Of a stretch of DNA of 64,000 nucleotides, positions 1-11,720 are shown one piece after another. This DNA comes from Ulota crispa. Its lineage: Eukaryota > Streptophyta > Bryopsida > Orthotrichales > Orthotrichaceae. The number at the start of each line of letters is the position of its first letter. Position 1 is the stretch's first letter. The position numbers were made by a program, and so were the translations under genes. Where the stretch lies: positions 2,403,966 to 2,467,965 of the forward strand of contig OY987252.1 of assembly GCA_963920765.1 (NCBI GenBank). Direction: 5' to 3'. Below the pieces are notes generated by a model, which was not told where the DNA came from, ran no database searches, and saw only the letters and a program-made list of their open reading frames with translations.

Positions 1-388
1 CCCTCTCTTTGCAAAGCATTTGACGCATATCCTAGCTGAAGTGTATTCTTGGAAGGTGTCCACCCTGTCTTGCTAAGCTCTTTGCAAGCTCTGCATGTAA
101 GGAAGGACAAGCAGCAAAAATAAGTCACTTGACCATTTCCCTTGTGCATCTACATTTCCGAGAGGATGACATTAATTGGAGGGTTTGGGATATGCTTAAC
201 CACGTTGTCGTCCACTGCAATGGTATTGGGCCACGTGAACATCCCACCATAGGGTTGAACAACTTATTATGATTTTTTAGGAACAGTTGCTTATTGGTTT
301 GTGGTAGTTTTTAACTTGTGACTTTGCTGCAATTATCCTCGCATTTGAGAGTCATGCATGATTCCTGCCCAAGCATGTGCCAAGGCAT

Positions 389-691
389 TTATATGCCATT
401 AAATAGATACTTGCATATCCGTTTAGTGTTGTTCTTCAACATGTAATTCCTCACTATGACATGTGCAATTTTTAGTAACTCTTTGCGGAATTCTTTGCAA
501 TGCAACCGCATAAACACAACCTTTGACTCCAAAATGGCAGGAGTCATGGTAGAATACAATTGCACAAAGCAGCTAGTGGGTTTTGAATAGCCCTTGGACT
601 TGACATCTTTGTTGACATATAAAATTCCATAAAGGTCCAAAACATTGTCTAGCCACTTTCCTGTTGCCTTGAGCCTCAATGGATGATGCAT
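389..691 (-). other. Unidentified reading frame, left edge
   Basis: A 100-codon open frame of balanced composition (WLDNVLDLYGILYVNKDV near its start, then many K, R and L). It opens upstream of its first ATG for several codons and is followed by further minus-strand frame with scattered stops toward position 1. I do not recognise a domain. It may be a decayed exon of a host or transposon gene that continues off the left edge. The rest of 1-1163 shows nothing clear. Confidence 0.25.
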
Positions 692-1163
692 GTCTTTTGA
701 AGAACCTCCATGTGTGTATGGAGGATCAGATTCTTGTTACCAAACGTACAAATGTGCAGCAAGTTACAATTCTACATTGACACATTTAGAAAAGAATATG
801 ATCTACACATCCTTGCTAATTAATAAGGGACAATTGAGGATAAGGAACTTGACGGACTAAGAGCACAAGAGAAGAATGAAAACAAGGCATGGCAAACCAA
901 AAAGCACACTATACTTGGGGTTGGGAAGTTGGAGTCAATTGCTTTGCAACTTCTTGCGCAACAAATGTCAGTCCAGAAACCACAACCTATGGATGCACTC
1001 TAACTACAAAAGTAGTTTTGTCCACTAGAGCGCATGGACAACTAGATGGCGGCACCCCATGTGCTGAAGCTAGGTCTACCTTGAAAGTTGCAGGGTTCAC
1101 ATCCACGTGCATTGAGGTAGGCAACGCCAACTGTCTCCTTACACTTGAGGAAGAAGGGGAAAA

Positions 1164-1178
1164 AATGTAAATATTGAC
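1164..1178. repeat. Left target-site duplication of LINE (candidate)
   Basis: AATGTAAATATTGAC is identical to 7980-7994. The two copies bracket exactly the stretch that carries the LINE coding remnants in their expected order, so they are read as the duplication made on insertion. No poly(A) run (poly(T) on this strand) is visible next to this copy, although the element's 3' end should lie here. Confidence 0.6.
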
Positions 1179-1233
1179 TGAGAATGCCCGATGGGCTAGA
1201 AGGGGACACGTCCCCAGACCTGCCATAGGCGGT

Positions 1234-1732
1234 TTAGTAAGTAAAATTTGTGAAAACAATTGGCATAGAGTAATGGAAAACTCCATTGCCTTGGGTACAA
1301 AAATCAGGTGACCACTCATTTGTAAATGCATCAACTATAGGAGCTCTTGCATCCTTGTTCTTGATGGCCTCATGGAATGCTTTCCAGGTGGCGGCTCTTG
1401 CGTGGAGTGTTGCCACCCACGCTGTGCTAAATACTTTGTTGCCTACAATTTCCTCATTTGAGAAGATTTTCCCACAATTGGCAATCCGGATTTGCCACAA
1501 GAGATACCCTCTAAGCAGATCCCATGGCTGATTGCTAAACACATATCTTTCTATTGACCCTATGCATTGAGCTTCAAAATAACCTTGCAAAGCTCGGTTT
1601 CTTGATCCAATGGTGAGGCTTGTTTTGCTAGAAGCAAGTTAGTTGTACCGGAGCCATATTGCTTTGGCAAATGGGCACTTCCAAAATAAGTGTAGTATTG
1701 TCTTGCAAGCGTGATTGCAAAACACACAAGAG
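1234..1732 (-). pseudogene. LINE C-terminal zf-RVT finger and tail
   Basis: The minus strand of about 1732-1649 encodes a zf-RVT-type finger: CVFCN followed by HLFWKCPFAKAIW, giving the Cys-x2-Cys and His-x4-Cys spacing found after the reverse transcriptase of plant LINEs. The next block (1590-1234) contains PWDLLRGYLLWQIRIAN and then a helical stretch (ATWKAFHEAIKNKDA), typical of the tail of these proteins. The protein ends about 55 bp before the proposed insertion boundary, leaving a short 3' UTR. Frame breaks separate it from the reverse transcriptase. Confidence 0.7.
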
Positions 1733-3049
1733 GTATTTACCTCTAGGAGACGTTGCAGCCTGTTGCTAGTTGCTATGTCATTGTTTAGTATAGGCACTAA
1801 AATGTTGCAATTTGTCTTGGTCGTGAGTTATGCCACATAAAGCTATGGATTTGTCTAATCTGCACCTCTGTGTAGCCTCAAATTTTTAGCTCTCTCATAC
1901 ACAACGCTTCTTCTCCCACTTCCCTCATGAGGCTCCGGTAGCCTCTTTGTGACATATTGCTAAAAAAAAGGGCTTTCGGAAATGGCCCAAACTCTTTCCA
2001 ATTCTAGTCCCCTAGGTCCCAAGCCATGGTATCAATTTTGGTCCTGGGGTACACTCATACTCTGTCATTACCTGCCAGTGGCACCACTGGGTTGCACTCA
2101 GTGAAGTTTTTGGCCTTGGCGCTGCACAAGACAACTTGTGCCAACCTGCTCCATGCTACCACCATGCTGGTGGTCTGCTCAAGTGAGTATTCTTGCCTCA
2201 GGAGTCCTTATTTGTTGCTTATCACATATGATGTCGCGCCGTGATACTTTGAGGCTGGATTATGGATATGGTAGTATCTTTCCGTCCTTGTGTCCTAAAG
2301 CCATTTTCCATTCCTTGCTTGCTTGCTTTGAGAATGTGGATCCTAGGGAATGTGACTGATCATTTTTAGTTGCTGAGCTTGGGTATCCTTTGATGCCAGT
2401 CCTTTCTTGGGCAATTTTTGAGATATTTCAATTGATGTGAGCCAATCTTGCCTAGTTTTGCTCCACGTATCCTCCACCTAGGTAATGCCAGCTTTAGCCC
2501 AATGATATAAGCTTGTGTTTGGTCCCAATCCGAGAGGAGTATTTTGCCCTTCTGTTACTATCGGGTTGCTATATGATGGCTGCCTCAAAAAAAATTTGAC
2601 CCCTAATGGCTCTACCTGTGCTATGTTATTTTTGGTGGCTATGAAGGCACATATATAGGCCCCCATTAGCAGTAAATGGTTATTCCTCCTCAAGGCTCTG
2701 CGGAAAAACAGCCAGTTGGGTGAGGCATGCCATTGACTATCACCAATTGGTCTGCTTGTATTAACCTTGTGTTGCAGGAGCACCTTCCATGGCTCTTCAC
2801 CTGGGGACAACCCTCATGAAACTAGCTTAGCTAGTAATGCCTATGTCTATAGGAAAGGATTGATAAGTTTAATAACGCCTTCTGCTAAAGGTAGTATGCA
2901 AAAAGTCCATTTTGCCTTTGTCAGGCAATGTCCATCTTGCTTCCCTGCCCATACGTACGTTTGCATTAGATGGCGGATTCCCCTGCAGATTTTTGGGCTT
3001 AACCCGTAGCAAGCAGCCTTGTATCAACACATGGCCAACATTACTTAGT
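1733..3049 (-). pseudogene. LINE region between reverse transcriptase and zf-RVT
   Basis: This is the post-reverse-transcriptase segment of the LINE on the minus strand, about 1.3 kb long, which fits the connection domain of plant elements. Short open pieces remain, for example 2810-2478 with PSNWLFFRRALRRNNHLLLM-like composition, but stops and shifts interrupt the frame. No catalytic motif is expected here and none is seen. It is assigned by position between two recognisable domains rather than by its own motifs. Confidence 0.5.
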
Positions 3050-3992
3050 TGCAGACCACTATCCAACCTGCAAGGGAAATAGTCTTTGTGGTCCAGCTAC
3101 GTAGCTTCTTATGCAAGGAATTTATAAGTGGTTCTGTATTCACCTCTAATGCTAGGTGAATCCCAACTTGTGGTCCTAGATATTGGACTCCTTGCCCCTC
3201 CTCCGCCCATTTGAGGCCAATCTCAACACCCCAAATAAAGGATTTTGGATTTGGCAAAGCCCAAATTGCAAAGGCCTTGTTCTAGTTCACTTTTGACCCC
3301 AATGATGAATAATATATCTCCAGTACCTTGTGCGCCCATGCCAAGTTCTCAGTTGTTCCTCGTAGGTAGAGGGCTGTATCATTTGCATAAGATACGTCAA
3401 CAAGCTCTCCACCTCCTTGTAAAGTGAACCCCTATATCTGATACTGAGGATTTCCTAGCATGTAACCAAGGGAGTTGAGTACTATAATGAAGAAGAAGGG
3501 TGCCAACGGGCACCCTTGGAGTACTGACCTCAAGAGCTCAAAGGTTGCTCCCACTTCTCCATTCACTACTACAAATGAGGTGGCATTCTTAGATAAGGCC
3601 ATCACACTCTTGACAAACATCCCAAGGAAGCCTTGTTTGTGCAAAACAACCTGTATGAAGCGCCAGTCAATGCAATCATAGGCCTTCTCAAAGTCTAGCA
3701 GCAGTAAAATCAAGTCTTGTCCGCTTTCTTCTGCATAGTGTAAGGCCTCTTGTGCTAAGAAGATGTTGTCAATGATGCATCTGCCCTTCACAAAGCCAAT
3801 TTGGTTTGGTTTGATGATCTTTGGCAAGATGGCTTGTAGCCTTTTGGCTAACGGTTTTGCAGTAAGCTTGTAAAACGCACCAAGCATTATGATTGGGCGG
3901 AAATTTGTGATGAGGCTGGCATCCCCACCTTTAGGTATCAAGGTAGTAATTCCCTTTTTACGCTCCACGCTCATGCTCCCTATATTCCACAC
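3050..3992 (-). pseudogene. LINE reverse transcriptase, inactive
   Basis: Non-LTR reverse transcriptase fragment. Visible motifs are a fingers block (ANFRPIIML-like, here TNFRPIIML), KANQIGFVKGR-like (KPNQIGFVKGR), motif A LLLDFEKAYDCIDW with its first catalytic Asp, and motif B VLQGCPLAPFFF. After an in-frame TGA near 3432 the frame continues to the active-site loop, which reads Tyr-Ala-Asn-Asp (codons 3389-3378) instead of Tyr-Ala-Asp-Asp: a GAT-to-AAT change removes a metal-binding residue. Thumb-like sequence (SLHKKLRSWTTKTISLAG) follows at 3257-3045. Its job would have been target-primed copying of the LINE RNA. Confidence 0.88.
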
Positions 3993-4091
3993 TTCTTACA
4001 TTGCAGCTAGCAGCTCCTCCTCAAGTGAGTCGTAGCATGACTTGTAGAGGTAAGTGGGAATATTGTCCTCTCCAACGGCTTTCCCCAGTGC

Positions 4092-4823
4092 TTACTCCTG
4101 TACGGCTGCTCTTAATTCTATTGGCGTGAGCGGGCATGTGAATTGTTTGTTTTGTGTTGCCGTTACTATACTTGGCACACTTTCTAGTACTTGTGCTCTT
4201 GCTTGCAACGTTTGGTTGGTTTTTGCATCAGCCTTGTATAGGCATTGGTAAAATGCTGTAACCATTTGAGATTTGTCTGCTTGTGTGGTTAATTGACAAC
4301 CCTCTACGATCAACTGTGGGATACACGCTTGTTTCCAAACATCTCTGTAAACTTCAAAGAATTCTTTGGGACAACAATCACATGTGTGGGTCCATTTGGC
4401 CGCCACCACATGGTATTGTGCATGCATAATTTTGTTTGATATCTTGTGGAGCTGCGTCTTGGCCTTGTCCAATATCTCCCCTGCTCAGATGTCCCCGAGA
4501 TGCAAGGCTAGGTAGGTTTCTGCATCTTGGCACTTGTGCAGTGCTTCCGGCTCCTTTTTGAATTTTTTGTTTCTTTGATCTTTGCATACAAGGGTAGCTT
4601 CCCTCAAGACTTGCTGCTGGGCCTCTGTAACTTGTGTGATCCACAACTCGCCTTCTTGTGGTTGTTGATCACTTTTCCACGTTTTTTTGAGTCTGAGTTG
4701 CTTATCTCTATTTTTCAAAATATGTGGTTGTAGACGATTTCTTTTCTTTGCTGCCTTACTGGGGAGGATGTGTAGTCGTACTAGTACTTGGTCCAAAATT
4801 TTCAGGTATGGGAAAGTGCACAA
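4092..4823 (-). pseudogene. LINE linker between endonuclease and reverse transcriptase
   Basis: Overlapping minus-strand open pieces encode a lysine- and glutamine-rich helical stretch (KTWKSDQQPQEGELW, then EAQQQVLREATLVCKDQRN) followed by a segment ending in CPLTPIELRAAVQE. This is the usual charged linker of plant LINE ORF2, where the element reads from endonuclease into reverse transcriptase. Two frames alternate at 4378-4644, which points to at least two frameshifts. Confidence 0.6.
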
Positions 4824-4966
4824 GGATCCACCCTATTTGAGTAGATCTTGTGTCATATAAATTCTATCAATGTGCGCGCACCGTCAACTTGGCTCAATCT
4901 GTCCATTATTCCACGTGAACCTCTTATTGGATTCTTTGTGGACATTGTCTAAGTTGTACGCATTTT

Positions 4967-5530
4967 CTAGGCCATATTGCGTTCTAAACGCATCCACAAG
5001 GCTGTTTTTCTCCTAGATGCTCGCGCCCTAGATGTGTCCATTTGGTCATCCTTGTCAATCACCATGTTAAAGTTGCTTGCTACTATGAACGAGTCTCCTT
5101 CAATCTTAGCGTTTGCAATTGTTTCCCATAAGTTGTTTTGTTCCAAAGAGGAGCACGGCGCGTATATGTTCATGATTGTCACCCTGGCATTCTTGTCTAC
5201 AACTAGTCAGATCCATTGAGCTTGTCCTAGTACCATTATGCTTTCTTCTGTTACTATGTGTGATATGCTTGGAGCTAGCAAAATATCAGTTCCTGCTTGC
5301 CATTGAGCTTGGTCACCTTCCTTAATTGCTAGATTCCAAGACTTGTGTCCTCCTCAAAAGGGGAAGCTACGACTGTGATTTGAGCTTCAGTCTTTGTTCA
5401 TCTAGTGCTCTTGCACCAAAACTACTTGCTGTGGCTTGTCCATTCTCTTAAAAATCCTTCAAAGGTGGCCTTGTTTCCATGCCTCGCCCCCTCTTGTTCT
5501 AGAGCCGCGGATGTTTAGTGTGCAAATTCC
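4967..5530 (-). pseudogene. LINE endonuclease (EEP fold), inactive
   Basis: The minus strand from about 5530 encodes a start typical of plant LINE endonucleases (CTLNIRGSRTRGG), then VVLVQEH followed by TAG where Trp is expected, NIYAP, and an active-site strand reading ASNFNMVID where GDFN is usual. The Gly-Asp to Ser-Asn change removes a catalytic Asp. This apurinic-endonuclease-like domain nicks target DNA to start reverse transcription. In-frame stops (TAG, TGA) recur, so this copy is dead. Confidence 0.8.
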
Positions 5531-5883
5531 AATACCAGTTTCCATCAAGATTCTACTGATATCGTGACTTCGTATTGTGGTGCTAGTGAGTCAACGTTTT
5601 CTTCACTATGTGAGGTCTTCTCATTTGCTATCTTATCTTTTTTTGGAGCGTTCATTCCGGATTGCCAATTGGTTAGTAGCTCCTCAAAGTTGCTCAATCT
5701 TGTCCATTCAATGAAAAGCATGTTGGCCTTTTTCCATCCTCTCTATGCTAGTAGGCATTTTAGGTCCTTGTGTGTAGACCAAGTCAAGGGAGACTGTTTT
5801 GCTCCCTTTGCATTGGAATCAGTTTGGATTATAGCTAAGGTTGTGAGCTTGTGTACTCCCTCCATTTCATCCCATTGACCTGT

Positions 5884-7564
5884 CTACAAAATTGAGTCCC
5901 AGCTTTCTGGTTGCGGGGGTTTTTTGAGGTGTGTTGCAAAATTCTCTCTATCACTTGCTAGGATCTTGTTTTGGATATTCTCCAAGGTTTTTTCTTTGGG
6001 TGAAAAGGCTACTCTCACCGGCTCTGGTATGCCTAGTGCTGCACCTCTATGGTCCAATAGTAATTGTTGTCTTGTGGCCGTTTTCTTATGTATCATAGGC
6101 CATATTGTTAGGAAGCGAGTACCGTTAGTGGGTGGGTCTTCCTCTCCTGTATTGAATGCTCTCTTTACTTCCTTGGCTTGGAAGATGTTCCACAACACTT
6201 CGGTAGGATGTGATGAGGATCGTTCTTCCTTCCTTTGCCAAAATTTTCTAGGAATAGGCATTGAGATGCCTTTTGTGAAGACTTTGGTGGTTCCGCCTCT
6301 CAAAAGTGAGGGGCTTGCGTTGACCACCGCATTGTATGTTAGCTCTGTCTGACAATGTGTTGTTACTTGTCTTGGAGTCTCGATAGCTCCTTTTCTTTCC
6401 AGGGAGGGGAATTCCTTCTCATAATCTTGTCCCATGGACTCTACAGAAGCAGTCAAGTTTTGGCCTTTTGCTCGAGAAATTTCCGTGTCTGACCCTTCTA
6501 GTAAAGGTTGTGGTCAACCTATCAATTTGGGGCTAATTGGTTGGTCTAGTGCCTTTGTATTTTTTCCCTTTTTCCTTCCTCAGGTTACTATTGTGAAACC
6601 ATCTTCCCCTTTGCTTGGGTTCCCTTCTTTTGAGGTCTCTGTGTTAGTCTCTTTGGTTCCATACTCTCTTTTCCTTGCCAAGGAGCAAGTCATGGCTGTA
6701 TTGCCGACATTGGTTGCACTGTCTAAGGAGCCCCAAATACTTGACCCATTGTTCTATGATCATTGTGTTATCTGATCCTTCTCTCTTAATAGGAATCTGA
6801 AAGTAACTTAGAAGTTTGGATATATCTTTTGGTATTACATGGACAATGGGTCCGGATTGTCTCTTGCTCAAGGAGATTTTTCCCTCTACGGCTTGTACTT
6901 CACCTAGGAGTGTTCCTAAGGTTCTCAACTAGGAATCCTCTTGAAGCAATGGGTCCAAGTCAGGAAACTGCACTCGGATCATTGGTTCAATCTATAATGC
7001 TAGTATTGGGTTCACCATAGAATATCCGTCATTCCACTTGTAGAAATTCATCACTCATCCCTCCCAGTCTAGACTAACAATTTATAGACAACGCATTGCC
7101 CCTTTTTGATCAAGAAATTCAATTCTAAAAAATCCTCTAGCTAGCATTTGAACTGCCAAAAATGAATCTTTAACACAAGATTTAAGAAACTAGAGTAGGT
7201 TTGGATAACCTAGAAAAAGGCTAGGAAGGCGTCCTAGAACCAGTTGTTTAAACTTGGCCGCTTGTTCTTGATGCATTTCTATCAATTTTGCTTCTGGAAT
7301 CTCTAGCTTCACCTTCAACTTGACGTTGATGAAGGGCTTTTTTGGTGCCTTCTCCTACCCATGTTGTTGGTCCGCCGGAGTTGAGCCTAGAGCATCTGTT
7401 GGCTTTGGCTACTTGTTCATGATGCCTGGTTGAGTGGTCCTAGGGATGTCTACTGATTGCCAGCTTGCTCCCGCTAGGTGTAGTAGGCTCTGCACCTGCT
7501 CCCTTGGAGAGGGGGCTTGGCTCATCATTGCGTCCTTATTGCCTTCTTCACGTCCTGCATTTGT
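5884..7564 (-). pseudogene. LINE ORF1: gag-like protein with broken zinc knuckle
   Basis: From an ATG near 7564 a single frame can be followed with several TAG and TGA stops. It holds a basic segment (KPFINVKLKVKLEIPEAK), a DUF4283-like core (ARGFFRIEFLDQKGA, then a YKWNDGYS region), and RTLGTLLGEVQAVEGKIS. The CCHC knuckle follows at 6644-6928: CNQCRQYSH is present but the last Cys is lost. A Ser/Pro-rich tail at 6456-5884 (EFPSLERKG) ends it. The protein would coat the LINE RNA. Confidence 0.75.
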
Positions 7565-7979
7565 CATTTGTCCTCCACACGCGTGTCGATGGCGGCTCTT
7601 GATTCACTTCTCCTGAAAGCAATGCCTAGTGCCTAAACCCTTCCACGAGTTTCTAGCTGCATGCGATACCAATGCAACTATAGTATCAGTGTCAAGTTTT
7701 CTAGATTTGATCCCTCCTCAAACAAGGTTTATCTATTTGTTTCTTAAACCCTAACTAATTCAAGCTCCTGGTATTGTTGATTCCTGTCTAAGCTCTTTTC
7801 TCCTCATGGTCACAAAGGCTAAAGCAAGATCAAAAGTAGCTATCAATGACACTCTCCAAGCTTGCACAACTGAAAATGAATGATCACACTAAACAAAAAT
7901 TCTCTCCGCAATTTCCAAATCTCAAGAGCACCTGAGCTTGTAGCAAACAATGACCACCCTAAAAAAATAGACAAACGGG

Positions 7980-7994
7980 AATGTAAATATTGAC
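7980..7994. repeat. Right target-site duplication of LINE (candidate)
   Basis: Identical 15 bp to 1164-1178, directly outside the 5' end of the LINE. Both copies are preceded by a GGGA-type run, so the original target was probably AT-rich intergenic DNA. Confidence 0.6.
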
Positions 7995-8249
7995 AATGGT
8001 AAGGTTTGCCAATGAAGAGTGCACAAAGAGAAAGTCCATAAATAAATTGTATATTGCAGCCTCAAAACAATGAATTGACTACAAAATTATCTGCAAAATT
8101 TGCAGCTTCATGGTTTAGTCTATTAGAAGCTATGTATTTTGAAATATCTTTGGAATTTATAAGATGCTTACAACTATATATATTATGATGCAAATCACCT
8201 CAATTTGAGCTAATCCTATACAAATGACATTGAGTGATTGATGAGATTA

Positions 8250-9390
8250 ACTTGTTGGTGAATTCCTTTTGGCCAAGGACTCCTCATGAACAAACTTGTT
8301 GGGATCACGGCTGATGTTGTCACTTTTCCCATTATCACATGCAACAATAGACGTTGTTGGATCCTTGATAGTTGCATTTGCTACAAGTACAATCTCAATG
8401 CACATAGAAGAAAAGGGAGGATCTCAAGAATGATCCTTCCAAGGAAGTGGAGGAAGTAGAAGAGCACCAACATCAGGGGTAGCGGGAGGTGGCAGGTGAC
8501 TAGCAACCTGCATAGGAGGAAGTACAAGGGAGACAACCACTTGTGCAAGAGAGAGTGCAGCCTGACCAATAGCTAAAGGCTGAATTTTTGAAGCAACTGC
8601 CAAAAGAGGTGACATAGACAAAGCCCCATTGACGAACAATGCTAATGGTGTGTTATGAATCGCCAATTGGAGAGGGCTAGCAACTAGCAAGAATGATGCA
8701 ATCAAAAGATCACCTTGAAATTATGCCGCCAACATTGTCTACATTTGCTTGTTATTCTTTGACTCCTTAAGCATGATGGTTGGCATTGCGTGTAGTCGTG
8801 CATTTGTATCTTCTTGCAATTGCAAGGCTACAACATGATCTCTGCTCCGCTCCTCTCTCAGCTCTACAAATCTCATCTTGAGCATGTCCACATCTATTGT
8901 CCATTTCCTTGTCAAACCCAAAGCTGGAGGTGTTGGACTTGACATCTATTCCAATTGTAGTTGATTGGAAGATGCTAAAAATCCAGGAATGAACTGCAAC
9001 TGCAACAATTTGGTCGATGGAGTGCAAAAGCCTTGCGCATAATTTGTGGTAGGAGTGAGAAGCTCCTTGACATTGTTCTTGTCATTCAAAATGTTGGCAT
9101 CATCCTCTTTGCTCAAGGATAGCTCCACACTTTGCTTGGTGGCACTTTGGACCCTAGATGTGTAGTGTCTAAGTTGAAAGCATGACCAATGTGTCCTCGT
9201 TGCCGCCTTTCTTTTCCTCAATGTCAAAGGTGTGGATCTGAAGACTTGCCTTCTTGTTGTAGATCTTGTTGTTGATGTATTTGACATGCAAAAAGTCTTG
9301 TTCATCCAAATTTGCAGCCCTTGTCGCAATGTGGGTCCATTGCTCTCCCTCCTCCTTCAATCCAGCTGCATAACAATTTAAACCATTCAT
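8250..9390 (-). pseudogene. SANT/trihelix-like DNA-binding protein relic
   Basis: The N-terminal part (9390-9169) reads EEGEQWTHIATRAANLD, then DFLHVKYINNKIYNKKASL: a Trp, aromatic and Lys pattern like plant trihelix or SANT/MADF domains, often found in transposon accessory proteins. A frame change near 9200 leads to a second frame that stays readable to about 8250, with stops at 8948-8946 (TAG), near 8735 (TAG), then TAA and TGA. It contains a charged helical part (MLKMRFVELREERSRDH) and a long Ala/Leu/Pro-rich tail. Function is inferred only from the weak N-terminal pattern. Confidence 0.4.
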
Positions 9391-9639
9391 CTACATTGCA
9401 CTATCTTTGTGAATTAGTATAAGACAATAATGGACATTTTAAGTCAAGTCAATCTAATCTAACATATGAGTTGAGTATTATCATACAAAGAGCAATGCAT
9501 TTCATTAGTACAACAAATCAAATCAAGTTGACCCAAATTCTTATCAAAGCTGCGCATGCCAACCTTGGGTCGCCAAACAGGGACAAAACATTTGTCCTAG
9601 TGACACATAAGAGTCTTAGTATCCCCAAGTAAAACTATA

Positions 9640-10183
9640 TTTGTAGCTTTGTGTTGTGGATCTTGAAATCAAGCTTATTATAGTCGCGCAGCTTGGTAAA
9701 GACAAGTGTATTAGGAGCATAGTATATGTCTATTATAGTTTGCACTAGTGTGGACTTTGGATTATGCAAGAACACAAGCAATAGCATTTCTTTGTCTTTT
9801 TGGTTGTTGGCAGCATGATCCTGTAGCCGCTTGAATTATCCAAGCTAGTAGTTGGAGAAATCTTGCTTGTAAGTCTTCAGGACTTTGTTGCTTTGCACAA
9901 ACACCAAGGCTTGCGGCTGCTCTGTCATATCCAAGCAGATGAACATCCACATAGGTATTTCTTCTAATAAAGGCTGCTTCCTTTCTTGGAAAGCCGTCAT
10001 GACGTCATAGAAGTATGGCATGGCAATGGAACAATTTGTCCTTCTTCATCACCCTTGGCAGGTAGTAGAATTCAAAAATTCCAAAGCAAAAGTCTTCTAT
10101 GGTGCTTTCTTTCCAAGCCCCTTGCACCTAATCCAAGTGCCTACTCTTCATCATGTTGTATGGCCTTAAGTGCATTTTATTAG
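9640..10183 (-). pseudogene. Unidentified decayed ORF
   Basis: On the minus strand, 10183-10030 gives ESTIEDFCFGIFEFYYLPRV and, after a shift, 10020-9640 gives PYFYDVMTAFQERKQPLLEE, MWMFICLDMTEQPQALVFV, then (past TAG and TAA) NNQKDKEMLLLVFLHNPKS and FTKLRDYNKLDFKIHN. Codon-like composition and a long common frame suggest former protein coding. I recognise no family. It lies just upstream of the trihelix-like relic on the same strand and could be its 5' part. Confidence 0.4.
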
Positions 10184-10236
10184 TTTTAGGTACAAAATTC
10201 TTCTTTTGCTGTAGAAACAGATGGCAGAAGGGTGAA

Positions 10237-10839
10237 AGTACACTAGAGGTATACCACTTTGGGTGTCACAACCCAAAAATGGAGGTAAACATGATTTTGT
10301 ATTTGAAATTGCTCAAAGTTTGAAGGGTTTTTTTAGATGTTATTTCCTATTAAATATGTCCGCTAAGTACATAAGACCATAATGAAAATTGTTAAAAAAA
10401 AATTTAAGTTGTTAAATATGTATTTTTGTTGACCATTGTTAAAATGTCACAAAACTAGAAAATACTAGAAAATTATGGAAAAGTACAAAAAATTTGAACT
10501 TGGAGAAATCATATTCTTCCACCTTTACTTCACAAAAGACATCCATGGCTCTTCTATCCAAATCTGCATTCAAATTTCTACAAATTTTTCATATAACTAC
10601 AAAAATAATGCTGATTTTTTGCTCGTTTTTATGCAAAAGATGATTTTGTGAAAAATTATGTTTTCCTTAATTATGTTTAAGATTCCAAATGATTGCAACT
10701 AGGTCTAAAACGGCTATAAAACAAAAATCCAAAACAATATTTTTCACAAAGGTTATTCAATATTTTAGTTTTTTTGATGTGTTTTTGTACATTAAGTATA
10801 GTAAAAATTGTGCCAAAAGTGGTACACCTCTAGTGTACT
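10237..10839. mobile_element. MITE-like element with 24-bp terminal inverted repeats
   Basis: The left end AGTACACTAGAGGTATACC plus ACTTT (10237-10260) matches the reverse complement of 10816-10839 at 23 of 24 positions. The 603-bp interior is very AT-rich and has no credible ORF. No convincing flanking target duplication was found, so the superfamily is not assigned. Confidence 0.7.
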
Positions 10840-10956
10840 CTCATCCAAAACTCTATAGCATAAGGAGAGATTTTGATGGCTTTTTTGTTATTTTATCTTG
10901 GTTGCTTGGCCTCTAAAAATATTTGTCAATCGGCAACTCAATGAGCGTGTTCATTC

Positions 10957-11720
10957 TTGCATTTTGGGATGTTGCGACTCCTCTTGAACTCTCTCCATTT
11001 CAACACATTTAGCTCCCTTGTGACATTCAAGAGTCCAAGGATCCCATCTAGCTTGTGGAGCTCATGCTTGACAAGTGTGAGTGCTCAAATCTCTCCTTTT
11101 AGTGGTAAGCGCAAGCATAGCCAAGTTCATAGTGTTCAACCCTCATGTAGGTTGGAGAATTAACGAGAAGAAAAAAATAAAGAGTTTGGTTTGTAGATTT
11201 CCAACTAAAGATGCCTTCCAAGCAATGGATAGTTCTAGTAATTCTACAACAAAATATGAGAAGCAAAGTATACTAATTAATCTAATGAGCCAAAGGCCAA
11301 CATTACATGGGCAAAGCAAAATGGGACATGGAAGTGCTCATATCTTGTTGAGGGATTCTACATACTCCAAGGCTTGGTCGTTGATGGCCTCCATTCTTCT
11401 TTGGGCGTGGGTGTATGTGGCACTAAATCAATCAATGAATGGCTCTAATCTAGTGAAGAACAATCACAACATACTAAAGGGTTCCTTGGTAAGTACCCAT
11501 TAATGGACTGGTTCACCTTGCGTGGTTGTGACAAATAGTCACAACCTAACATGGGTGTCAAGGAAAGGAGCTCAAGATGACCCCAACACCATTTAATAAC
11601 CACCTAGTATCAAAGATGACGCAATTTTGACTCGTTGCCTAGCTAATTGGCAAGGTATGATGGGTTTGCTATTCTAAACACCAAACTTTGACACCAAAAA
11701 GAATTCTAATAGTAAAAAGT
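10957..11720 (-). pseudogene. Decayed exon region, copy 1 of a duplicated gene
   Basis: The minus strand encodes FTRLEPFID, a stop, then FSATYTHAQRRMEAINDQAL and EYVESLNK (about 11460-11345). This aligns with copy 2 at 13420-14100 (TIHICTQGRMEAINNQAIGY), residue for residue around MEAIN and the YxES end. In copy 2 the exon is followed by a splice donor (GTATG). Here the donor is altered to ATATG. Noncoding parts also align, for example gtgagtgctcaaa near 11077. No known domain is evident. Confidence 0.45.

Larger units (their letters stand above)
1179..7979 (-). mobile_element. L1-like LINE retrotransposon, decayed, near full length
   Basis: Reading leftward on the minus strand the order is ORF1 with a gag-like region and broken zinc knuckle (about 7.56-5.88 kb), endonuclease (about 5.53-4.97 kb), a linker (4.82-4.09 kb), reverse transcriptase (4.0-3.05 kb) and a zf-RVT-type finger with C-terminal tail (1.73-1.23 kb). 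That is the plan of plant L1 elements, and 6.8 kb is the usual full length. Many in-frame TAG/TGA stops and altered catalytic residues show it cannot move on its own. The left end has lost any poly(A) tail, or the element ends in another sequence. Confidence 0.85.

Noticed and set aside
5924..6352. Plus-strand 142-codon frame
   Set aside because: Antisense of LINE ORF1, whose minus-strand frame carries the recognisable motifs.
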